A DNA stretch of 23,420 bases from Bacteroidota bacterium (GCA_016706255.1 JADJJZ010000008.1:1-23420); one strand, 5' to 3'; counted from the stretch's first letter, positions 1 through 10,220 are shown. Translations and numbers: made by a program. The notes: generated by a model from the letters alone, not told the origin.

Positions 1-374
1 GGCTCATTACCACTGCAGGAATACATCAACAGAATTACCGATATCGGATTCGGCACTATTGAAGCGTGCGCGCCCCCCTTACCGAATTTTAGACCCGGTG
101 AATCTGTGATAACCGACCATTATTTATAGCGAAAGCGCTGAAGTTTGCGCTATTAAAGACCCTATGCCTGCAGACGGTCCTTGTGTGTTTACAGGTAAAA
201 CCGCAATTTATTATGGTAATGAAGAGTTTTTCGACGACCATAAAGGCCATGTACTGATGCCGAATCAACCACTTGCCGTTTGTGATAAACCGTTGGCAAT
301 TTAGCCGATTTGGGCAGAAACGACATCTTTATTTCCGCTCAAGCTGGTTTTATGATGGCGGCGGATGCTGCTAA
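1..374 (+). CDS. C-terminal part of methyltransferase-like protein ending GGGCC (frameshifted, partial)
   Basis: The 5' end lies outside the window. Read through at least three frame changes, the segment gives YINRITDIGFGTIE, then RPPYRILDP, then a well-preserved stretch with KDPMPADGPCVFTGKTAIYY, FFDDHKGHVLMPNQPLAVCDK and DLGRNDIFIS, and closes with WFYDGGGCC and a TAA at 372-374. I associate this tail (Cys-rich GGGCC end, 'FTGKTAIY', 'PLAVCDKT') with SAM-dependent methyltransferase-domain proteins annotated as ArsM-like or arsenosugar-type; that link is from memory and the catalytic domain is not in the window, so function is tentative. The frame breaks (near 75-110, 297-301 and 340-350) are single-base indels, as in most genes here. 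A hairpin terminator follows 19 bases after the stop, so this gene ends its transcription unit. Confidence 0.55.
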
Positions 375-393
375 TCAAATAAAATTTATAATC

Positions 394-419
394 GCCTCTC
401 AGCAATGAGGGCTTTTTTT
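394..419 (+). terminator. Rho-independent terminator after the methyltransferase-like gene
   Basis: GCC-T-CTCA pairs with TGAG-GGC around a GCAA loop (one bulged T), followed directly by seven T residues at 413-419. It sits 19 bases after the GGGCC stop codon and well before the next gene's start at 486. Confidence 0.75.
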
Positions 420-452
420 CTATGCCAAAACCTGAAAAGCATCCTGTATATT

Positions 453-460
453 TACGTTTG
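453..460 (+). promoter_or_regulatory. Candidate Bacteroidota -7 element for the AI-2E family permease
   Basis: TACGTTTG is an exact match to the Bacteroidota -7 consensus TAnnTTTG. It lies 25 bases upstream of the ATG at 486, between the preceding terminator and the gene. No good -33 TTTG is visible at the expected distance, so this rests on the -7 element alone. Confidence 0.4.
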
Positions 461-485
461 TATTTTTAAAATCACGAACACCAAT

Positions 486-1616
486 ATGACAAAAAACTGG
501 TCTAATAATAGTATCATAAAATCTACCATACTCATTTTAATTACACTAGCTGTTGTATTTGGTGTGGTTTGGTTATTATTACAAATTACTACCATCCTGT
601 TTTATTTCATCATTGCGGCAATAATTTCTATTGTTGGAAAACCAATTTGTGATTTTATTCAAAAATTAAAAATAGGAAAATTTAAAACACCCGATTCTCT
701 TGCAGCACTCTTTACAATTATTATTCTTTTTGGTGCTCTTTTCGGCATTGTAAAAATATTTACACCACTTGTTGTTGAGCAAACAAATAACATATCGCAT
801 ATCGACACCGAACGAGTAGCAGAAAGTTTACAAAACCAAATTGTTATGCTCGATTCCATGATTATTCAATTTCAGGACCCTGAAGCACCGGCACAATCTG
901 TTGAACAGGTTATAAATGAAAATTTACGTAATTGGATAAATGTTACATCTATAACCCATATTTTTAATAACATTATGGGTGGCTTGGGAAATATTTTGGT
1001 TGCCCTGTTTTCTATTACATTATCACCCTCTTTTTTTCTTAGGGATGATAAATTATTTTACAATATCGTTATGACATTAACACCAACAAAATTTGAAGCT
1101 AATGGCGTATTTTACACTCGAGTAAAATATATCTGACGCGGTATTTTGTGGGATTAATTATTCAATCATTAGTGGTATTTATTCTGATTGCATCCGGTTT
1201 ACTCATTTTAGGCTTTGGCGCCAATAGTTGGTTAATTGCCTTGTTTGCCGGAATTATTAATATCATTCCTTATATCGGTCCAATTATCGGAATGTTGTTT
1301 GGTATGCTGATTGGCATTACCACTAATTTAAGTGTAGATCCGGGTTTTGATATTACACCCATGTTAATTCAACTCTTTATTTTATTTCAGGGTGTGCAGC
1401 TCATCGATAATTTTGTTTCACAACCTATTATCTATTCCAACTCTATAAAAGCCCATCCTTTAGAAGTATTTTTTGTTGTATTGGTTTTTGGCAATCTGGC
1501 CGGTGTGCCGGGAATGATTGCTGCTATGCCGGTTTATGCCTTCTTCAGGATAATCGCCAAAGAGTTTTTCAGCGAGGCTAAAATTGTAAGAAAAAATGAC
1601 ACAGGGACTCGATTAG
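486..1616 (+). CDS. AI-2E/PerM family transporter (membrane permease), two frameshifts
   Basis: Polytopic membrane protein of about 370 aa, the usual size for the AI-2E exporter/PerM family. The N-terminus has two strongly hydrophobic segments (IIKSTILILITLAVVFGVVW and the following ILFYFIIAAIISIVG). A soluble stretch follows, then the typical membrane core with PSFFLRDD, YFVGLIIQSLVVF, GIINIIPYIGPIIG and DNFVSQPIIY, all family hallmarks. Family members move small molecules or ions (some are implicated in autoinducer export, others in Na+/H+ exchange); the substrate here cannot be told. The start at 486 is chosen because the upstream in-frame ATG at 405 falls inside the preceding terminator. 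A base is missing near 1132 (KYI-LTRYFVG), and an extra A lies in the poly-A run near 1591-1596, after which the protein ends KMTQGLD with TAG at 1614-1616. No ribosome binding site is visible. Confidence 0.88.
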
Positions 1617-1654
1617 TGACCTGCAAAAACTGTTGTTTTATCTCACCCAAAAAA

Positions 1655-1681
1655 CCAAACCCTTACCTGTTAAGGCTTTGG
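1655..1681. repeat. Inverted repeat (hairpin) between permease and metalloprotease
   Basis: CCAAA-C-CCTTA, loop CCTGT, TAAGG-C-TTTGG: ten paired bases with one central C/C mismatch and a 5-base loop. It lies 38 bases after the permease stop. No T-run follows, so it is not a classical terminator. It could be a 3' stabilising hairpin or an operator, since it directly abuts the promoter-like sequence that follows. Confidence 0.5.
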
Positions 1682-1695
1682 CAAATAAGCACTTA

Positions 1696-1703
1696 TAATT
1701 TTG
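1696..1703 (+). promoter_or_regulatory. Candidate -7 promoter element for the secreted metalloprotease
   Basis: TAATTTTG matches the Bacteroidota -7 consensus TAnnTTTG. A TTTG at 1677-1680 could be the -33 box, but the 15-base spacing is shorter than the usual 19-21. If used, the leader would be about 105 bases long. Confidence 0.4.
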
Positions 1704-1813
1704 TGTATAGCACTTATCCGAAATATTTGTATAAACATAGATTTTTTTGCACTTTTATGCTTAAATCTCACCACAAGCATACACAACTTATTTAACCCTA
1801 AATAAATTGAATT

Positions 1814-4259
1814 ATGAAAAAGTTTTACAAACAATTTTTATTTACTGGCTTGCTGATGATCACCCTAGGTGTTTTTGGTCAGATGCTGCATTAAAACCGG
1901 TAGCAAAAATGGTAGCAGAAACCAGAAATGCAGGTATATCATTTAAAAAAGCTGAACCGTTCACACCACAAATTAATTCACCTTACAAAATAAGCACTTC
2001 CACATTTGCAAAGGATATCACGTTTGCAAGTTTGAGCAGCGAATCTGTTAAAACACTTTTTACTAATAAAAGTGAAGCAATGGAATTATCTATTCCTTAT
2101 AAAGAAAGTGCAATAACACTTGATTTAGTACAGGTAAATATTTTTGCAGATGGTTTCGAAATTACTTTCTAGTGCTGATGGTGGTAAAGTAGAAAATTTT
2201 AATCCCGGTGTTTATTATCAGGGAACAATTAAAGATGATCCTTCATCTATTGTTGCTATTAGTATTTTTGAAGATGAAATTATGGGTGTAATTTCTTCTT
2301 CCGATAAAGGCAATATTAATGTTGGCAGATATGGTAAAGGATTAAAATCAGATTATATGATTTATTCCGATTGGGATGTAATTGTAAATCCAGCAAGTTT
2401 AGGATGTGCAACTGCAGACAATCCTGATTACCTGGATGAATTTCATCAACTAATGGAAATTGAAGGCAGTTCACGTATTACCAATTGTCCGAAAATTTAT
2501 TTCGAAGCAGATTATCAGTTATATCAAAATAAAGGAAGTGTAACTGCAACAGCAAATTATATTACCGGTATTTATAATAACTCAGCAGTAATTTATACCA
2601 ATGAAAGTGTACCAACACAAATTTCAACCATTTTTGTTTGAGATTGCCGATGGTTATGCAAGTGGTTCATCGTATGATGCATTAAATTCATTTATGGCAT
2701 TTCGCACATCATTTACCGGCGATATTGCACATTTAGTTGCATTGGATCCGGGCGGACTTGGTGGAGTTGCGGCTACAATAAATGGTTTGTGTAATTCATA
2801 CAAATATTGTTACAGCGATATTGATGCAACATATAATGATTTTCCAACTTATAGCTGGACAGTTATGGTGGTAACACATGAAATGGGCCATTTATTCGGA
2901 AGTTATCATACACAAAATTGTGGCGCTTGGGTTGGTGGTGCTTTAGATAATTGTTATGCAACAGAAGGCGGTTGTCCTGCAGGTCCTGCACCGGTTGGCG
3001 GCGGAACAATTATGAGTTATTGCCATTTAACAGGATACGGAATTAATTTAGCAAACGGATTTGGTGTTCAACCGGGAAATGCAATTCGAAATACCATTTC
3101 TGCAGCAGGTTGTGTTACTTCTTGCGGTGGTGTTCCTGCATATTGTTTATCTAAAGGATTGCTGCCGATGAATGGTTTGCAAACTGTTACAGTGAACGGC
3201 ACCACAAAAATTCGGTAATAATTCAGGTTATGCCGATTTTACTGCAACTACAATTAATTTAACGCCCGGTGTATCAGCAGGATTTACATTAACACCTGGT
3301 TATACCGGGACTGTATATCCTGAATATTTTTCTATTTGGATAGATTATAATAAAGATCTTGATTTTAATGATGCAGGTGAAAATGTATATAATTCAGGTG
3401 CAGCTACTGCGGCAGTTTCAGGAAGTTTTGTGGTAACTGCAGGCATGACAGGCACAACAAGAATGCGTGTATCAATGAAATATAATGCATTGGCTACATC
3501 ATGCGAAACTTTTGATTACGGTGAAGTTGAAGATTATACTGTTTCATTTAATCCGGTAATTACTTATTGCAGCAGCGCAGGCATCATCAACTACACGTTA
3601 TATCGATTATGTAAAATTAAATACCATTAACCGGACCTCCGGCAGCGATGGCGGATATTACAACGGCACAGGAACATCAACCAATATTGTAAAAGGAACT
3701 ACCTATACGTTAACTTACAGTGCGGGATTTTCAGGCACCATTTATCAAATGTATTGGAGAGGATGGATTGATTATAATCGTGATGGTGATTTTAGCGATG
3801 CAGGCGAACAAGTTTTTCAGAAAAAACAAGCAACAGCAGCTTCTTTAACCAAAAATATTTTAGTGCCTACAACTGCAAATGCAGGAACTACTCGTTTACG
3901 CATTAGTGCTAAATACGGTGCATATCCTACAGCATGTGAAACATTTGCCAATGGCGAGGTTGAAGATTATACGGTTAATATTATGCGGCATTACCTTCAG
4001 GTGAAGTAATACCGTTTAGTCTGACTGTTTTCCTAATCCTGGATCAGGCGTATTTAATATTGAATTTTTAAATGCCATTTCAGGCGGTGTTCAATTAGAT
4101 GTATTTGATATTACCGGAAAAATAATCAGTTCTGAAAATATTGAAAGTGAAAACGGTATGATTGTATTGGATATTACGAATGCAGCCCCTGGCTTATATT
4201 TCGTTAAAACGACTCAGGCCGATGGAACAACAGCGGTGAAACAGATTGTTAAACAATAA
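1814..4259 (+). CDS. T9SS-secreted reprolysin-like zinc metalloprotease with two GEVED domains (frameshifted)
   Basis: About 810 aa once six frame breaks are joined. The start at 1814 gives MKKFYKQFLF... ending GVFGQ, a signal peptide. A propeptide-like region follows (1870-2600). The catalytic domain is at about 2640-3130: HEMGHLFGSYHT is the metzincin zinc motif HExxHxxGxxH, and TIMSYC is the Met-turn, as in M12B-like (reprolysin-type) proteases of Bacteroidota. Two GEVED domains follow (about 3230-3555 and 3640-3985); each carries a WIDYN..D.DF.DAGE segment and ends GEVEDYTV. The last ~80 codons (4025-4259) form a type A T9SS sorting domain (FDITGKII, GLYFVKT, KQIVKQ). The product is probably secreted and extracellular, degrading protein. 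Breaks are near 1880, 2165, 2638, 3210 (extra A in a poly-A run), 3585 and 3990. It converges on the next gene with a shared hairpin terminator. Confidence 0.85.
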
Positions 4260-4261
4260 AT

Positions 4262-4295
4262 AAAAAAGGCTGTCCATTATGTGAACAGCCTCTTT
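4262..4295. terminator. Bidirectional terminator between convergent genes
   Basis: AGGCTGT (4267-4273) pairs perfectly with ACAGCCT (4285-4291) around an 11-base loop. A run of A's (4262-4267) on the left gives a U-tract for the minus strand gene, and CTTT follows on the right for the plus strand gene. It lies 8 bases after the protease stop and about 60 bases past the stop of the opposing gene. Confidence 0.7.
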
Positions 4296-4352
4296 ACTTA
4301 TAATATAGTAAGGTAGAATTTTCCTTAAAACCTATTTGTAATCTATAGTTGG

Positions 4353-7219
4353 TTATTTCATCTTCACTACCAATTCCGATTCAATATATTCAGGTGTTTT
4401 TATTAATATCTGATAAACGCCTACCGGTAAATTGGAAATATCTATTGGTTCACCCGGTAAAGCATATTGGTGCGCAACCATTGCGCCCTGTGCGGATATA
4501 ATTGTAACATCAAGTGTTGTATTTGATGTCTTGGCCGCATTTGTGGGTTCAATTATAAAATTTGTTGATGTGGGATTTGGAAATAAATTAAAACTGTTTG
4601 TTAAGTCACCTGTTTTTAAAATCGGATCGTATGTAAATACAAAATAGCCACATGAAAATGGCGGCACTGTAACACACATCGAACCAGGAGCTCCGGTTGG
4701 GCATTCACCATTATCTACATAAACCACACCTTCATTTCGTATTTCATATTCACCTTCCAAGCATGAACCATAATAATCATTAATATCATATAGGGTGTTT
4801 TCCCCTGAACCCGAATATAAATTGTTAGCTTCGATATAATGTAGTGTTGCATGTATGCCCGTTAATGGATTGGGCGACAAGGTACCGGGTTTAATGATAT
4901 AAGTTTGGGGCTCCTTTTTAATATTTGAAAAATATGCATAAACATCACGTTCATGTAATGAAGCTCCGGAAGTAGCAATAAAAAAAGTAGGGGGTTGATT
5001 GATATTTGAAGTGTATAATGATTTTACTGTTTTTAAATAATCTAAATTTCGTAAATGTATTTGATTTGCTAACCGATATTGATAATATAGGGTTCGGGTT
5101 AAAAATGGCTTAAAACCTGATGAACATGTCGGTATAAGGCCCAATGCATGCAAATCAGCCTCATTTGAATTTCGAACTAAATCAGTTGAAGCACCACCTA
5201 AAAAATTATTGAAAGATGTAATCGTAATAAATTGTTCCTGGAAGCCTGACTGGTAGTTTAATTTAATATAATTTAAAAACTCTTCCTGGTTTAAATATGC
5301 GTGTACAAACGTATTATCATAAACACTTCTTCTTAAATATTTTGCATTTACTTGTGTTCCGGGAGACCCTTCAAGATAATTATTTTTGATATTTCGTTCT
5401 GTAATCCAACATACTTTCTGGTTTTCTGCAGAACCATCCAAGGCAAGATCTGTTGCCAAATGTTCCATTGCAGCTTTATGTTGCTGTTTAACAAATTTTA
5501 AAAAGCTGCCATCGTTTGATGGGTCTATTATACCTTCAAAAGCACAGCTCAGGCGTGGGTCAGCAGCAAAATTTAAATAAGGCGTAGTATTAAAATTATC
5601 ATAGTCGGTTGTTCCCATATCATTATCCAAACAATTTGGTATTAAAACGCCACCGGCTGCAGTGTATCCACCAACAGGAATTTCACCCCAATTTATATTA
5701 TCAGCACCTTCACCATTTTTACCGGATAAATACAAATGTGGAATTACAGCATCTATCACAAATCGACCACTTTCTTTTACCGCATATTTTGATACAACCG
5801 AAGCATTCCATTTTGTAGGACAACCTCCAGCAGGTTCCTCAACTAATTCATCATTTAAAATAGTATAGGCTCCATTAGCTGAAGCTGGTGTAACCGGAAT
5901 ACCTATTTTAATGTTATTGTAGGCGGGGTTAGTTCTTATATACTTCACATAATCATGATTATTAAACCCCGCACCACCATCATCATCACGCATATCAGCA
6001 CTTAACACATCACTCAATTCAAAAGCATCTGCACCAAAAACATCATCATAGTCATTAGCTCCATTTATATAAGCCCAGTAATGGTCAAATGCACTGTTTG
6101 TCCGTCACATTTAAAACCCATTGACCTGCCATAAAATGAAAAATAACATTCATTACCCATTTCAATACCAATTAAATGCATAGCATATTTATGGTTAAGC
6201 GAGGCATTGCGCATATAGTCAATCATTTGTGTTACTTTGTAAGCAGGTTCACTTAAAATATTAATGGCACTTATAACATCCACCACATAGCCCTTCGTAG
6301 TTTCAATATAACTGATTAAGTCTATAAAATTATTAATGTATAACGGTTCATTCCAAATCTGTTCAACACCGGCAACTGTATAATCGGTTGCATTAAATGA
6401 AGGCTGGTCGACCCAGCGATTATAAAATGTTTCAAAGTCGGCTTTGTCTACATCTTCTAACCAATTACCATCAATGTGAGAATTATCCAGCATGTCATTG
6501 ATTATAGCATTATATGAAGGAAGGTCAAACATATTATTATTTGTTTTATTATAATACCGAATTATCTCTTCCAAATCATAACCAAAACCACCATTACGCA
6601 AACCTGTTTTTGTGTGGGCTGGATCTGCTGCATTAAAAATTGAAATGAAACTCGCTGTATTACTTGAACCAAGTGGATGCTGAAATTTACTCGTTGCACC
6701 GCTCGGGAAGCGCAAAATTTTTGGCGCCATCGCAGCTAACATCGCATAAGGATTTAATACTTCATACCCGTTTACAGCATCCATTGCCGCATAATTTGCA
6801 ATTTCGCTTGCAGTGTTTGTGTATTTACCAAAAAAACCTTCCAGGTTAACGCCAAAAACATCTTTATTTACAGGATACTCTGTATTGGTTAATGTAATAA
6901 TAATATCACCAGTATTTATTGCTCTGGCCTCAATATCTGATGTATCTAAAGGGCCTTCCGATAATATATAAATCGTATCAGCCCCATCAATAATGGTTTG
7001 AACTGTGTCGCCAAATGCAGAAACAATTTCAGGAGAATCAATATCAACTGAATCCGGAAAATTATAATCTCTTTGAGATAAATCTGATGTATTGCTTGCA
7101 TAAATAACAGAAGATAAAAATGTAATTCCAATTAAAATAAAAATACAAGTGATAAAAACAGATTTAACAGTTGGGATTAAAAATGGTGTTGTTTTTAACA
7201 CGAATGATTTAGGTTTCAT
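4353..7219 (-). CDS. T9SS-secreted glycoside hydrolase-like protein, clan GH-A type (one frameshift)
   Basis: About 955 aa. The N-terminus has a long basic lead and one hydrophobic segment (about residues 18-41, ending VIYAS), a signal peptide or anchor. The catalytic region resembles clan GH-A TIM barrels such as arabinofuranosidase/glucuronidase-type families: VFGVNLEGFF, an ILRFPSG segment, and IEMGNECYF, where E357 of the GNE would be the acid/base. CWITERN (Glu codon about 5397-5399) fits the strand-7 nucleophile. The second half ends in a T9SS type A sorting domain (NLFPNPTS, GVYQILIKTPEYIESELVVK). The probable role is hydrolysis of an extracellular polysaccharide; family and substrate cannot be named from sequence alone. 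A single break near 6085 separates the GQTVH and DHYWAYIN segments. The gene stands alone on the minus strand, with neither carbohydrate-uptake (SusCD-like) nor regulator genes beside it. Confidence 0.7.
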
Positions 7220-7322
7220 AGTTTAAGGATTTAGGGTGAAATAAGATAAATTTAATGATTTATTCTGAAATATAGGGTTTTGGGGAGTCAAAATTTGTAA
7301 CTTATTGATTAACAATTGATTA

Positions 7323-7330
7323 CAAATTTA
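7323..7330 (-). promoter_or_regulatory. Candidate -7 element for the glycoside hydrolase-like gene
   Basis: On the minus strand this reads TAAATTTG, matching TAnnTTTG. It lies about 104 bases upstream of the start at 7219, in the divergent spacer shared with the propeller gene. No TTG was found at the expected -33 spacing. Confidence 0.3.
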
Positions 7331-7390
7331 TTTTATAGCATTTATTCGCATTTTGTTTAAACCATCTAAAATTGTTACATTTACTTTGAA

Positions 7391-9178
7391 ATGGAAAACA
7401 GAAGATTATACTTAATTAGATTATTTGTAATACTCTTCTTTGCACTTTTTATCTGTCAACAAGCCTTTAGCCAGCCCATTACAATTGATTGGGAGCATAA
7501 TTATGGAGGAACAAATTATGATCAGGCTCACGATGCAGTAATGACAGTTGATTCGAGTTTTGTGAGTTTAAATGAAACTTACTCTGACGATTTTGAAGTG
7601 TCTGTTCATTACGGAGTATATTCTGGAGATTTCTGGTTAACTAAGATAAATAAGTTTGGCGAATTGGTTTGGGAAAAAAGTTACGGTGGTTCTAACAGCG
7701 ATATTCCACAAGCAATAGCAGCAACTTCAGATGGTGGATTTATCATAGCGGGATACACTTATTCTTCTGACATTGATGTAACAGCCAACCATGGCGGATC
7801 AGATTTTTGGGTAGTAAAAATTGATATTTTAGGGAATTTAGAATGGGAACGTTCAATAGGTGGTAGCTCGGCAGAGTGGGCGTTTTCAATAATTCAAACA
7901 AAAGATTCAAATTTTGTATTTACAGGTTGGAGTTCTTCTTTGGATGGTGATATTCCGGAGCATTTAGGTTCAACGGATTACAATGATTTAATTGTTGGAA
8001 AATTAGATTCTTTAGGAAACCTTTTTATGGATAAAGGTCTACGGGTGGTTGGATGACGATGAAGGTGCAGATGTAACAGAAACAGCTACTGGCGATTTAT
8101 TAATTTGTGGAACAACTGTTGTTGAAGGAGAAGATGGGAAGGACTATTATTTATTAAAACTGGATGCCAATGGTAATTTTTTATGGGCAAAAAATTATGG
8201 TGGAAGCGGATACGATTATGCAAAAGCATTAATTGAAACTCCTGAAAAAAATATTATCATAACCGGCGAATGCTGGTCGAAGGATGGTGATGTAGATGGT
8301 CACCACGGTTCTGATTATAGTGATATGTGGACTATAATGGTTGATAGTATTGGCAATATTGTTTGGCAAAATAGTTTAGGGGGTTCAGGTGCTGATATTG
8401 GAAATGACTTAATTTATTGCTCGGATGGCTCATCTGTAATTTCGGGAATAACCACCTCCCTTAATGATGGTGATGTTACAGGCCATATTGCTCCCCCATT
8501 ATATTCCAATCAATGGTTAGTAAAACTTGATACGAAAGGTATTATTAAATGGACTAAATGTTTGGGGGAACCTCAGGTGAGTATGCTAATGCAATTTTAA
8601 GGCAATCAGATAGTATTTTTGTTGTATTTGGCGACTCCCGTTCCAATGATTACGATGTTAGCAATCACTATTTTAGCGACCCTGTAACACCTGATGTGTG
8701 GATAGTAAAAATCTACGAAAATGTACTCAGTTACAATATTATCGTGATGCAGATGCCGACAGTTATGGCAATGATTTAAATTATACCTATAGTTGTGAAG
8801 CTATTGAAGGATATGTGTTAACAACAGGCGATTGTAATGATTTAGATGATGCAATATATCCGGGTGCAACAGAAGTATTAAATGGTTTAGATGATGATTG
8901 TAATGGCGCAATTGATAATGGATTGCCAGTAATCGACAATCCTTTAACCGGATTTTCTATTTATCCAACACCGCCACATAATCAATTACAAATATCAAAT
9001 GCACTTGGATATCCGGCATCTTTTGAAATTACCAACTTACAGGGTGTCATCATTAATCAAAAACAACTGTTTAATGCTAACTATTCTGTTGATGTAAGCA
9101 CACTCGCTGCAGGAATTTATTTATTAAATATTTATACCGGGTAAGGGAATTGTTGTATTTAAGTTTGTGAAATGTTGA
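7391..9178 (+). CDS. T9SS-secreted seven-repeat beta-propeller protein with MopE-like motif (frameshifted)
   Basis: About 595 aa after joining four breaks (near 8030, 8575, 8735 and 9138). The signal peptide ends AFSQ (residue 28). Seven tandem repeats of about 50 aa follow, each built as (Y/L)GG...D.A, G.....G, then W.VK.D..GN..W; seven copies fit a seven-bladed beta-propeller. Next comes YRDADADSYGN and a segment with DCNDLDDAIYPGATEV and GLDDDCNG, the MopE-like metal-binding motif, although the usual Cys of E.CNG is Leu here. The C-terminus is a T9SS type A sorting domain; with the last frame corrected it ends GKGIVVFKFVKC (stop 9176-9178). The likely location is secreted or surface-bound. 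Function is unknown; propellers of this sort usually mediate binding. The start is the first Met of a clear signal peptide, with no Shine-Dalgarno sequence. Confidence 0.82.
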
Positions 9179-9390
9179 AATAAAAGTAATTGATACTTAG
9201 GCTTAATTATTTAATAGATAACCGAAAATTTTTTAATTAATTAGCATTTGTAAATACTAGTTACAATTCTCACTAATCTATAGTTAAAACATACCTTTGC
9301 TTTAACGTCACCCATTTTCCTTTATTCTACTTAAAATCGGCTGAACTATTTATAAAATTTCATCGTATATTTATCCATAACAAACATACT
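9179..9390. other. AT-rich intergenic spacer upstream of the DUF547 gene
   Basis: No gene or strong hairpin was found. It contains a -7-like TACCTTTG (9292-9299), listed separately, and runs of A/T. Confidence 0.5.
9292..9299 (+). promoter_or_regulatory. Candidate -7 element for the DUF547 gene
   Basis: TACCTTTG matches TAnnTTTG exactly, giving a predicted leader of about 85 bases before the ATG at 9391. No convincing -33 TTTG lies about 20 bases upstream. Confidence 0.35.
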
Positions 9391-10155
9391 ATGCGAAACC
9401 TGATACTTGTAAGTTTAATTGCACTTTGCACCTCGTGCACCCTGCCTTCGTGTCGAACTTTAGGTGGAATTCAAACCAATGCCAAACCGTTTACACATGA
9501 ATTATGGACCGACTTACTGCAAAAAAATGTAAATTCCGACGGATGGGTAAATTATGAAGGATTTATTGCCGATAGTATTAAACTCAATAATTATCTGCAA
9601 TTAATTGAAGCAAATTATCCTAATGAAAAAACCTGGAGTCGTGAAGAAATTCTTGCTTATTGGATAAATGCTTATAATGCGTACACCGTTCAGTTAATTA
9701 TTCGCAACTATCCTGTTGTAAGTATTAAAGATATAAAACCCGGCGTTGCATTTGTAAATTCGGTTTGGGATATAAAATTTATTACCATTCAGGGTCAGGA
9801 GCTCGATTTAAATAATATCGAACATAATATTTTACGAAAAATGGATGAACCAAGAATTCACTTTGCCGTAAACTGCGCAAGTTATTCCTGTCCGAAATTA
9901 TTAAACGAAGCCTACGAAGCAAAAAAAATTGATAAGCAACTGCAACAACAAGCCGAAGATTTTATTAATGACCCTACCCGTAATAAAATTACAACTGAAA
10001 AAGCAACAGTTAGCAGCATATTTAACTGGTTTACCGGCGATTTTACAAAAGATGGTTCTTTAAAAGATTTTTTGAACCAATACAGTAAAATTAAACTTAC
10101 AGAATCAACCGAAGTGGAGTTTATGGATTACAACTGGAATTTGAACAAACAATAA
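9391..10155 (+). CDS. DUF547 domain protein, exported
   Basis: Intact at 254 aa, one of only three genes here without a frame break. The N-terminus MRNLILVSLIALCTSC is a short signal peptide with several Cys residues near its end, so it may be a lipoprotein although the lipobox is not textbook. The rest is a DUF547 domain: WVNYEGF, REEILAYWINAYNAYTVQLI, IEHNILRKMDEPRIHFAVNC and the hallmark NCASYSCPKL. A conserved FNWFTGDF region and a C-terminal helical region follow. DUF547 proteins have no established biochemical activity; the NC.S.SCP segment suggests a conserved functional Cys pair. The gene has its own upstream promoter-like element and a candidate terminator after it, so it looks monocistronic. 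Confidence 0.88.
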   Translation: MRNLILVSLIALCTSCTLPSCRTLGGIQTNAKPFTHELWTDLLQKNVNSDGWVNYEGFIADSIKLNNYLQLIEANYPNEKTWSREEILAYWINAYNAYTVQLIIRNYPVVSIKDIKPGVAFVNSVWDIKFITIQGQELDLNNIEHNILRKMDEPRIHFAVNCASYSCPKLLNEAYEAKKIDKQLQQQAEDFINDPTRNKITTEKATVSSIFNWFTGDFTKDGSLKDFLNQYSKIKLTESTEVEFMDYNWNLNKQ

Positions 10156-10179
10156 ACGATGCTGACAAAATATACCTTT

Positions 10180-10220
10180 AGTTCGTTTTTCAGTTAAAAG
10201 AACGGAACTATTCGTTTTTT
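10180..10220 (+). terminator. Weak candidate terminator after the DUF547 gene
   Basis: AGTTC-GTT (from 10180) pairs with AAC-G-GAACT (10201-10209) with one bulge, followed after five bases by TTTTTT (10215-10220). The stem is imperfect and the T-run is not immediately adjacent. Confidence 0.4.

Noticed and set aside
405..485. Upstream in-frame ATG of the permease, adding 27 residues
   Set aside because: It lies inside the terminator of the preceding gene and before the -7 element; the extra residues do not look like part of the family.
1617..1795. C-terminal extension of the permease with a CKNCC motif
   Set aside because: It is read-through in the wrong frame after an extra A in a homopolymer. 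In the corrected frame the protein ends KMTQGLD with TAG at 1614-1616, as expected for the family.
3230..3990. Repeated DNA (GAAGTTGAAGATTATAC-type) as a repeat array
   Set aside because: The two near-identical stretches encode the end of the two GEVED domains; only two copies, no spacers, so not a CRISPR or tandem repeat array.
1814..4259. Programmed ribosomal frameshifting as the cause of the breaks
   Set aside because: Six breaks in one gene and some thirty in the window, at differing sequences and in both directions, fit sequencing errors. No repeated slippery site plus structure was seen.
4432..5868. Several open frames on the plus strand opposite the glycosidase-like gene
   Set aside because: They are antisense shadows of a long gene with clear domains and show no signal peptide, family motif or start context of their own.
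7381..7388. TTACTTTG as a promoter of the propeller gene
   Set aside because: One mismatch from TAnnTTTG, and it lies so close to the ATG at 7391 that transcription would begin after the start codon; no -33 box is at the right distance.
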